Source: Anaerolineales bacterium UBA3082
Lineage (GTDB): Bacteria; Chloroflexota; Anaerolineae; UBA7937
NCBI GenBank assembly: GCA_002366595.1
Contig: DFBK01000015.1
Coordinates: forward strand, 1-26,375
Direction: 5' to 3'
Length of the DNA stretch: 26,375 nucleotides
Shown here one piece after another: positions 6,347 through 12,688 of this stretch (its first letter is position 1; every line of letters starts with the position of its first letter). Under the pieces are notes generated by a model, which ran no database searches, was not told the DNA's origin, and saw nothing but the letters and a program-made list of their open reading frames with translations. Made by a program: the position numbers and the translations under genes.

Positions 6347-7450
6347 TTATGTACAAGATGGCTCTATCGCCGGTACTTCGAACCTCACCTTGGTGCCTCG
6401 ACCTACACTGCTGTCGATCTCTATCTCGCCCCCCAGCATCTCCGCCCTCTCCTGGATGGTAATCAGCCCCACGCTCTTCGAGACCTTGGCCGCGGCCAAG
6501 GTCTCCTCCACGTCGAAGCCGCCCCCGTCATCCTCCACGGTTACCGCTACCACTTCTCCCTCTAGGTTTAGAGTGACATCCACATGGGTGGCCTGGGCGT
6601 GTTGGTCAACATTGTTGAGGAGTTCTTGGATCACCCGGAAGATGGTCACCTCCAGATGGGGGGCTAGCCGCCTCTCTTCGCTCATGATATGGAGATCTAT
6701 GGTGAGCCCGCTCTTCTCTTGGAAATCTTGGATGTGTCTTCTTAAGGTAGGAACGAGTCCCAGGTCATCCAACATCATGGGCCGGAGGCCGAATATGAAG
6801 CGCCGAGTGTTCTGGAAGGTAGCATTGACCGCTTGCTTGAGGTTCTCCAATTCCACGCGTGCCTCTTCTGGGTCGAGGTCGAAAAGCCGCTCACAGATCT
6901 CGGCTTGCAAGATGAGGTTGGTCAGGGATTGGGCCGGCCCATCGTGCATTTGGCGGGCTAACCGCCGCCTTTCGTTCTCTTGGGCCTCAATCACCTGCAC
7001 GATAGTGCTTTCACTGGAAGGAGTGGGGGAGGGTTCTTCTATCTCCTGAGCCACCTCTCCCACAGGGATCTCCCAGGGATACCCGGGACGGCTGCCGAGG
7101 GACAAGAGGCGACGAAGTTGCTCAGCCTGGGCTTGGAGAGCCTCTCCCTTGCTTTGCAGCCGTTCCATTTGGCTCCTCATGGTGAAGAGCCTCATCTGGG
7201 AATCTTGGGCCGCGGTGTAGGCTTCCTTGATATCCTCCCGGGGACAACTCTCCAGGTTGATCTCTATCTGGCGCACTCGGCTAGCGATCTGGGCGTTTCG
7301 TTGGACGAGCCTTTCTACCTCGCTACTTGTCTGTTTCAGTTGTAGGGCGGTCTCTTGTAGTTCTCTCTCTATCTGATCGTAAGCGGTCTTCGTCTCCTCG
7401 ACCAGGGTATGAAACCGCTGGAGAGGCGCTATCTCTCGCTGTTCCACCAT
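6347..7450 (-). CDS. DegS-like cytoplasmic sensor histidine kinase
   Basis: A NarL/DegS-class histidine kinase of 367 residues with no membrane segment. Residues 1-115 form a long coiled coil rich in Glu, Gln and Arg, like the DegS sensory domain. The HisKA_3 dimerisation box is ENERRRLARQMHDGPAQ, with H169 as the phosphorylated residue. The ATP-binding domain shows IQELLNNVDQHAQAT (N box), VEDDGGGFD and GLITIQERAEMLGG. Residues 116-131 (LSLGSRPGYPWEIPVG) are encoded by repeat copy F, an in-frame insertion in the linker. The frame is open further upstream, but ATG 7450 has GAGGGGG seven bases before it and lies 28 bases after the response regulator stop, so it is the likely start. It probably phosphorylates the DegU-like regulator encoded just upstream. 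Confidence 0.9.
   Translation of the reverse strand: MVEQREIAPLQRFHTLVEETKTAYDQIERELQETALQLKQTSSEVERLVQRNAQIASRVRQIEINLESCPREDIKEAYTAAQDSQMRLFTMRSQMERLQSKGEALQAQAEQLRRLLSLGSRPGYPWEIPVGEVAQEIEEPSPTPSSESTIVQVIEAQENERRRLARQMHDGPAQSLTNLILQAEICERLFDLDPEEARVELENLKQAVNATFQNTRRFIFGLRPMMLDDLGLVPTLRRHIQDFQEKSGLTIDLHIMSEERRLAPHLEVTIFRVIQELLNNVDQHAQATHVDVTLNLEGEVVAVTVEDDGGGFDVEETLAAAKVSKSVGLITIQERAEMLGGEIEIDSSVGRGTKVRFEVPAIEPSCT
7058..7104. repeat. Dispersed palindromic repeat copy F (inside the histidine kinase gene)
   Basis: The reverse complement of this 47-base segment matches copy B (1465-1511) at 44 of 47 positions. It lies in the kinase reading frame and encodes SLGSRPGYPWEIP, between the coiled coil and the catalytic core. 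Flanking protein sequence is normal for the family, which points to insertion of the repeat into a tolerant linker. Confidence 0.8.
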
Positions 7451-7478
7451 ATCATGCCCCCTCAAATGGTGTGGCTGA

Positions 7479-8198
7479 CTATTCTTCTTCCCTTCTGGTG
7501 TCTTGAAGCCTGATCCAGCCATGGCGCAAGGCGTAGACCGCGGCCTCGGTGCGGTCCCGAGCCGGCAGTTTGCGCAAGATGGAAGAGATGTGGTTCTTAA
7601 CCGTCTGCTGGCTGATCCCCAGGGCACGGGCGATCTCCTTGTTGCTCTCTCCCTGGGCGGCGTGTTGCAGGATCTCCATCTCTCTCGGGGATAGGGGGGT
7701 GAATTGATCCTCCTCCGGGATACCTAGCACCGCCAGCCGTTCCAGTTGCTTCATCAGCCAGGCGGCGAGTTCCCTCTCCGTCAGGCTCTTCTCTTCGATC
7801 ACATATCGGCCTTGGCTCACCTCTCTTATGGCCCAGACCAGCCGCTGGGGGGTGACCTCCTTGGGGAAATAAGCGGCCGCTCCAGCCCTCATGGTATGGA
7901 TCAACTGCTCCTCATCGTGGTAGGCGGTCAACATGATTACCGCCGTTTTTGGCATCTTCCCTTTCAACTCTCGGGTGACCTGCAAACCGTTCATAGAGGG
8001 GAGGTTGATATCCATCAGGATCACATCGGGTTGGGTCTCCTCGGCCACTCGAAGCGCTTCCAAGCCATCGGCCGCCTCCGCCGCCACTCCCAAATCTTCC
8101 TCTTTCTCTAGGACCTGACGCAGCCCTTGCCGGAAGAGAGGGTGATCGTCGACGATCATAACTTTGATCTTCTCTCCCACGGGATCCTGTAAGGACAC
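7479..8198 (-). CDS. DegU/NarL-family response regulator
   Basis: A two-domain response regulator. The receiver has acidic pair D17-D18, phosphoacceptor D63 in ILMDINLP, T91 and K113 in YFPKEVT. The C-terminal LuxR-type helix-turn-helix (LSPREMEILQHAAQGESNKEIARALGISQQTVKNHISSILRKL, about 169-211) binds DNA. GTG 8198 is the start: GGAGGTGGGAAG precedes it at a good distance. Codons 2-8 (SLQDPVG) come from a short repeat copy, so the family sequence begins at KIKVMIVDD. It is transcribed first, with the DegS-like kinase following after 28 bases. Target genes cannot be seen from the sequence; the adjacent tad pilus operon is an obvious candidate. Confidence 0.92.
   Translation of the reverse strand: MSLQDPVGEKIKVMIVDDHPLFRQGLRQVLEKEEDLGVAAEAADGLEALRVAEETQPDVILMDINLPSMNGLQVTRELKGKMPKTAVIMLTAYHDEEQLIHTMRAGAAAYFPKEVTPQRLVWAIREVSQGRYVIEEKSLTERELAAWLMKQLERLAVLGIPEEDQFTPLSPREMEILQHAAQGESNKEIARALGISQQTVKNHISSILRKLPARDRTEAAVYALRHGWIRLQDTRREEE
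8175..8196. repeat. Short repeat copy G at the start of the DegU-like gene
   Basis: CCCACGGGATCCTGTAAGGA occupies codons 2-8 of the response regulator. Its reverse complement TCCTTACAGGATCCCGTGGG matches the end unit of the repeat seen in copies A and B. It follows the start codon directly. Confidence 0.6.
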
Positions 8199-8244
8199 CT
8201 TCCCACCTCCTATCTTTACCTACCGGGAACGCGCTGACCCTTTC

Positions 8245-8273
8245 AGTATAACATTTATACCCTCTCCTGGCAA
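8245..8273 (-). promoter_or_regulatory. Promoter for the DegU/DegS-like operon
   Basis: On the minus strand TTGCCA (8273-8268), 17 bases, then TATACT (8250-8245). Transcription would start near 8238 and give a leader of about 40 nucleotides carrying the GGAGGT ribosome binding site of the response regulator. The -35 box lies at the edge of the decayed GT87 fragment. Confidence 0.65.
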
Positions 8274-8400
8274 GGGCGACCAACCGATGGAAGAAGGGTT
8301 TCCAATCAAGGGTTCGCAAGATCATGAGCACCGTGACAGGGTGAGGAAAACCAAGGCGCTCAGCCAGAGGGCTTATGCTGGGGGGCTAGGGCAGGGAGGT
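8268..8400 (-). pseudogene. Decayed fragment of a GT87-type glycosyltransferase gene
   Basis: The stretch 8299-8390 aligns with 10991-11085, inside the chimeric glycosyltransferase gene, at roughly 80-85% identity by eye, with at least one single-base gap. Translated on the minus strand it gives MILRTLDWKPFFHRLVALA, matching ITLRTFDWKPSPAGLLALS of that protein. Upstream (8341-8400) the frame is broken. No start, no other domain and no ribosome binding site remain. It is the relic of a tandem GT87 paralogue whose remainder has been deleted. Confidence 0.75.
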
Positions 8401-8449
8401 GAGGACTAGAGCGATGAGGCTGACAGTCAAGATTGTATACCCTAGCCTT

Positions 8450-9631
8450 TTAGGCTACCCACCCCCAGCAAGCGAACTGACCGCACAGGAATATGAGAAG
8501 GCCGAAAGAGAGATAGACGATCAGTCGGTTTACCCAAGGGTTTTCTCCCCAACGGCCCCAGATCATGAAGGCAGGGAAGAGGGTCAAGACATAGCGGGAC
8601 ATGCTCACTAGAGGCTGGCCAGCCGTCCGCCGCAAGAGCAGTGCAAGCATGGTGAGGGCCATATAAAGGCTGTAGGTCAAGGGTAGAGCACGGAGAGAGA
8701 TTATGGTCATCGCCAGAAAGAGGAAGGTCGTTATCAGGTTAAGGACGTTTATGTAGTTACCGTATGGCGAGAGGATCTTCCGTACCGTGGCTATGATGTT
8801 ATCCCAAGGCAAGACGAATTGGGCGTATAGCTGATTTTGGTAGGCATCGAGAAGAAAGGTTCCCAAGGAGTTCTGGTAGAGCAAGAATGTCGCTGTCCCT
8901 AGAGGGATGAGGAGCAGAGCCAAAATAGCGGGCCTCACTCGCCTTTCCCTCGTGAAATAGAGGTACACCAAAGGCAGGATAAGGATCACCCCTTGCAGAC
9001 GGGTGAGGGAAGCAAGAAACCCCAAAATCCCCGCTAGCCACCACCTTTTTTGATGGGCATACCAGAAGGCAGCCACAGTAAATAGGAGAAACAAAGATTC
9101 CGTATACCCGGCCAGAAAGAAGAAGGCGGTGGGGAAGATAGCCAAGTAGACTACCGTTCGTCGCGCCGTCTCCTCCTCAAAGAGTAAGGTCGTGAGCCGG
9201 TAGAGGTAGAAGAGTAGGCCGATATAGGCCAGGTTGGAGATAATGAGGGCGGCGAGCAGGTAGTTGCCCAGGAAGACCTTTCCCACCGCTCTAATGAGGA
9301 GGGGATAGAGGGGGAAATAGACGATGCTTCCATCCTCAAGGGAGTAACCATGGGTGGCTATTTTCAGATACCAAAGGGTGTCGTACCGTTGCCAGACGCC
9401 AAGAACGAGTTCGGCCCAGCCTCCGATAATGGGCTCCACCCCTTGGTAGGGGCGAAGGAGGGGGTCGGGAGTTGTGGGTGGTTTCAGCCGCCATAGAATC
9501 AGAGCCGCCAGTGAGGAGAGAACTAGGCGCATGGTCAGAAAGATGGTCAGGGAGTACCGGAGGGCTGGGTCCCACCCCTTGAGCCTAGATGACAATCCCT
9601 CGACTATCTCTTGGATCATCTTCTGTCCCAC
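8450..9631 (-). CDS. PIG-V/GT76-like membrane mannosyltransferase
   Basis: A 393-residue polytopic membrane protein with about 10 hydrophobic segments. It has the hallmark WQRYDTLWYLKIATHGYS (about 80-97), VYFPLYPLLIRAVG and FPTAFFFLAGYTESLFLLFTVAAFWYA of the PIG-V/GT-C family. Bacterial members are thought to transfer sugars from polyprenyl-phosphate donors on the outer face of the membrane; the Asp in RYD is the likely catalytic or metal-related acid. GTG 9631 is preceded by AGGAG at eight bases; ATG 9619 is the alternative. It lies downstream of the chimeric GT87-like gene on the same strand and ends close to the GT87 remnant. Acceptor unknown. Confidence 0.8.
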   Translation of the reverse strand: MGQKMIQEIVEGLSSRLKGWDPALRYSLTIFLTMRLVLSSLAALILWRLKPPTTPDPLLRPYQGVEPIIGGWAELVLGVWQRYDTLWYLKIATHGYSLEDGSIVYFPLYPLLIRAVGKVFLGNYLLAALIISNLAYIGLLFYLYRLTTLLFEEETARRTVVYLAIFPTAFFFLAGYTESLFLLFTVAAFWYAHQKRWWLAGILGFLASLTRLQGVILILPLVYLYFTRERRVRPAILALLLIPLGTATFLLYQNSLGTFLLDAYQNQLYAQFVLPWDNIIATVRKILSPYGNYINVLNLITTFLFLAMTIISLRALPLTYSLYMALTMLALLLRRTAGQPLVSMSRYVLTLFPAFMIWGRWGENPWVNRLIVYLSFGLLIFLCGQFACWGWVA

Positions 9632-9752
9632 GACTCGATCTCCTGCTGGATGAACCTCACATCGGTGGTATAAGTCTTGGCCCGCCTAAGCTAGCGAGGC
9701 CAGCCGATGGAGAGACACTTTCCATGTGTCCCCAAGGATCATCAAAAGTCTA

Positions 9753-11402
9753 TCATGTCTGCGTCCCCTTTCCAACACCTGCTGGCGTGGTGATGGACGG
9801 TAGATCAACGAGGAGGCCGATGGAGAGTGCCGCTATGGCATATCCTAGGTGATTGATATGGAAGTACCTGGAGAGAAAGGCCATTATGGCGAGAAAGATG
9901 CCGTAACCAAGCCAGCACCGCGAAACGTTATTCTCCTTCAATTGCTTTCTCAACAAATATATGAGGAGAGGTAACCCGAAGATCAATTGGAGGATCCAAA
10001 AGGGAAAGTAAGCCGTGTTCGATTTTATGACTCCACAGGCTAGAAGGAGAGCGCCTACGCCGAAGCCCCTGATAGGATAACTGGTAGGAGAGATGCCCGA
10101 GACATAACTGAAGGTGTCGTCGATGAAGGCTGCTGGGTTCCAGAGGAAGAAGGGAAGCACCACTAGGGCAAAAGTCAAGAAGAAGGGATAGGTCTTTTTG
10201 ATAAGGGAGCCTATCTCCCCGAGACAGAACGAGCCGTTGAATTGAAGGAGAAAATAGAAGGGCAAGAAAAACCAGGCCACCTGCTTGGTGGCGCAGGCCA
10301 AAGCCAGAGGAATGGTAGAGGCGAGGTGGCATCCTCTCTGAAACAAATATGTGCTTAGTAGAAGCAGGGATAGGACTAGGACATCGTTCATGCCAAAGGC
10401 TAGTGAAATCAGCAGCAGGAAGTTCAGTCCGACAGCCACCAGGAGGCTGAGTTTCCTTTCGGTCGATCTTGCCAATTGAGGAAGCATAAGCAGCACTATC
10501 ATGAAGGCTAAGGCATGTACCAAGCGTTGGTCATACCACCCCAATATTCTCATAGATCCTATGTAGAATGGCAGTGAGAGCAGGAAGGTGCCAGGGAGAT
10601 AAACGTAGTGATAGATGGCTGGGTTTGGAGAGACCTCTGGAAGAGTAATTCTTGCTACCCCCGTCTTGTCGTAATCCTCGACATAAGGATTCTTCCCCTC
10701 CAGTAGAAACTTGATGGCTTCTTCGGTCTGTATGGCACCGTCTTGTATCCTCGAGTAGTAAGCGTCAGATTCAGGATCCGCTGTGAGACGGAGGGTGATA
10801 TTAGCCATCAGGGGGGCCAGGGCTAGCGAGCATCCGGCGAGAAAATCGCAGTCTCGCTCCACAGCCCAAAGGGCCAAGGCCACCAAGGCTAGGACGGGGA
10901 TGGTGAACTGGCCCAGAACTATGCTACGAGCGGTGGGGTAGAGGAGCAGGCACCATAAGGACAAGGCGAGGAGCCCAGCGGGAGAGGGCTTCCAATCGAA
11001 GGTTCGCAAGGTTATGGTCACCGCGGCCAGGGTGAGGAAAACTAAGCCGCTCAGCCAGAGGGCCTGTGCTTGGGGATAGGGCAAGAAGGCTAAAGGAAGG
11101 ATGAACAGGGAGACATAAAGGGGGTAGGCGAAAGCCACTTGATCCTCATCTCCTCTGGCTGGCCGCCCATACATACCCTTTTGTATTTCCAGAGTCACCT
11201 CTTCGGAATATGGGTCTTTGCCCTCTAGCAGCAAGGCTCTAGTGCCTCTCCAACGGGAGTAGAAATCGTTGCCGCTGGGGATTCTGGAGGTGAAGAGGGA
11301 GTAGATGAGGTATGATTGCAGTAGGAAGAGAATGACCAGGAGGAGAAGGAATAGCACATTGTCAGCACTGGCAGAAGGAGCATGCATTCTAGAGGCGCTC
11401 AT
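9753..11402 (-). CDS. Chimeric GT-C glycosyltransferase (GT87 N-half joined to a second family)
   Basis: Polytopic membrane protein of about 549 residues from ATG 11402 (GGGGTGG upstream; GTG 11462 gives 20 more residues). The N-terminal part is GT87/DUF2029-like: NDFYSRWRGTRALLLEGKDPY, then YPLYVSLFILPLAFLPYP and YPTARSIVLGQF. Right after LAGCSLALA, where GT87 proteins normally continue with a KPQ motif, it switches to ANITLRLTADPESDAYYSRIQ and then DGAIQTEEAIKFLLEGKNPY and YHYVYLPGTFLLSLPFY. The latter look like the first luminal loop of a different GT-C protein. The frame is open throughout, so the product may be made. It seems to be a deletion fusion of two tandem genes; activity is uncertain. 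Confidence 0.75.
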   Translation of the reverse strand: MSASRMHAPSASADNVLFLLLLVILFLLQSYLIYSLFTSRIPSGNDFYSRWRGTRALLLEGKDPYSEEVTLEIQKGMYGRPARGDEDQVAFAYPLYVSLFILPLAFLPYPQAQALWLSGLVFLTLAAVTITLRTFDWKPSPAGLLALSLWCLLLYPTARSIVLGQFTIPVLALVALALWAVERDCDFLAGCSLALAPLMANITLRLTADPESDAYYSRIQDGAIQTEEAIKFLLEGKNPYVEDYDKTGVARITLPEVSPNPAIYHYVYLPGTFLLSLPFYIGSMRILGWYDQRLVHALAFMIVLLMLPQLARSTERKLSLLVAVGLNFLLLISLAFGMNDVLVLSLLLLSTYLFQRGCHLASTIPLALACATKQVAWFFLPFYFLLQFNGSFCLGEIGSLIKKTYPFFLTFALVVLPFFLWNPAAFIDDTFSYVSGISPTSYPIRGFGVGALLLACGVIKSNTAYFPFWILQLIFGLPLLIYLLRKQLKENNVSRCWLGYGIFLAIMAFLSRYFHINHLGYAIAALSIGLLVDLPSITTPAGVGKGTQT

Positions 11403-11505
11403 GGAGATTCCACCCCTGAATCGATCTTGCCACCAGACAGATTCCTCAGGTATCTGGCCCACAGTTTACCACACAACCAACCGCAAGGCTAGGAATGGCA
11501 AATAG

Positions 11506-11534
11506 TTGAGACCGAAGGCAAAAGATGGTAAAAT
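11506..11534 (+). promoter_or_regulatory. Promoter for the plus-strand GT87 gene
   Basis: TTGAGA (11506-11511), 17 bases, TAAAAT (11529-11534). Transcription should begin near 11541, about 30 bases before ATG 11573. Confidence 0.6.
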
Positions 11535-11572
11535 CTGAGCGCCTGTGAATAGTAGGTGGTAAAGGGACCGGT

Positions 11573-12658
11573 ATGAGATTCTTCTTGCCTTCCGATCGAA
11601 GGCCTGACGACAAGACAAGGTGGAACAAGATACTGTGGGCTGTTGGCCTCGGGGCCTTGGTTGGAGAGGTCGCCTTTCTTTTGATCTACACTGCAGGGGA
11701 AGATTTCTGGCAGCATTATTTTACGGCTAAGGCCCTGATAGCCGGACTGCCCGCAGAGACCGTCCAAGACGTTTGGCCTCTACAATATGTTTATCCTTAC
11801 CTCATCTTCCTGCCCTGGGCTCTGGTCCCCCTTTCGATGCTGCCACCACGACTGGCTCTTACCATATGGGTTGCCTTGCTCTACCTTGCTATGGGGGCGG
11901 CTGTTTACCTGTTAGCCATGACATTTCCGCACTTTACCCGCCCACGCGCGGCGGCAGCCGCTCTTTGGTTCGCGATCTGGCCTGTGACCTTTGTGGCCGT
12001 CTTCATGGGCCAGGTGAGCCCGTTCATCCTTTTGATCCTCGTCGTGGCCTACCGACTGGGAAAGAATGGGAGAGATCTGGTTAGTGGTTTCGTCTTGTCT
12101 TTGGGCCTGCTTAAGCCCCATCTGATGATCGGGGTAGTGGGAGCGTTAGCATTGAGAGCAAAGTGGAGGATCATTCTCGGGTTCACCCTGGGGAGTCTGG
12201 TGGTCTTAGGGATTTCCCTATTCTCTGGTCCAATGGGGTCAGCGCCCAATTGGTTCAGATATGTGACGGAATGGTTCCTTTCCAATGATCGTTCGGTATC
12301 AATTGTGGGTAGGCTTTATTTCCTTCCCTGGCAACTGCAACTGATAGTGACCCTTTCAGGGATGGGTCTCCTAGCCTTCTGGTGGTGGCGTCGACCTAAT
12401 ATTTCCCACTGTGACGCGGCTTTGGGTTTCCTGATCTATCTGGCATTGGTTCCCTATGTTCTTGTCTACGATCTAGTGCTTCTGGTACCCTGTTTTCTGG
12501 TGCTCATTGATTCCAGGGGTATCATATTCTGGGCCAGTGTCCTCATGGCGGCGGTGGCTAGCCTACGTTATGGTCTAGGTGACCTCGCGGCCCTGGCGTT
12601 GCTCCTTCTGGCCTTTTCCCTCTGGCGGAATCGGAAGCGGTTGCAACAGCCGCTCTAG
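11573..12658 (+). CDS. GT87-family (DUF2029) membrane glycosyltransferase
   Basis: A 361-residue polytopic protein with about 10 membrane segments. The first loop contains TAGEDFWQHYFTAKALIAGLP, the GT87 motif with the acidic D44. It continues with YVYPYLIFLPWALVPLSMLPP, WFAIWPVTFVAVFMGQVSPFILLILVVAYRL and GLLKPHLMIGV, where KP(Q/H) is the conserved family block. GT87 enzymes are GT-C type mannosyl- or arabinosyltransferase-like proteins using polyprenyl-phosphate donors. ATG 11573 has AGGGA six to seven bases upstream and a good promoter at 11506. It is transcribed alone, divergently from the chimeric gene and converging with the O-antigen-ligase-like gene. Confidence 0.85.
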   Translation: MRFFLPSDRRPDDKTRWNKILWAVGLGALVGEVAFLLIYTAGEDFWQHYFTAKALIAGLPAETVQDVWPLQYVYPYLIFLPWALVPLSMLPPRLALTIWVALLYLAMGAAVYLLAMTFPHFTRPRAAAAALWFAIWPVTFVAVFMGQVSPFILLILVVAYRLGKNGRDLVSGFVLSLGLLKPHLMIGVVGALALRAKWRIILGFTLGSLVVLGISLFSGPMGSAPNWFRYVTEWFLSNDRSVSIVGRLYFLPWQLQLIVTLSGMGLLAFWWWRRPNISHCDAALGFLIYLALVPYVLVYDLVLLVPCFLVLIDSRGIIFWASVLMAAVASLRYGLGDLAALALLLLAFSLWRNRKRLQQPL

Positions 12659-12688
12659 GTCCTTAACGAATACCCCCTGCAGATTTCC

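Noticed and set aside
6979..7110. CRISPR-like or tandem repeat array among the GGGATCCC motifs
   Set aside because: Copies are dispersed singly over 8 kb with no regular spacing or spacers, and no cas genes are present.
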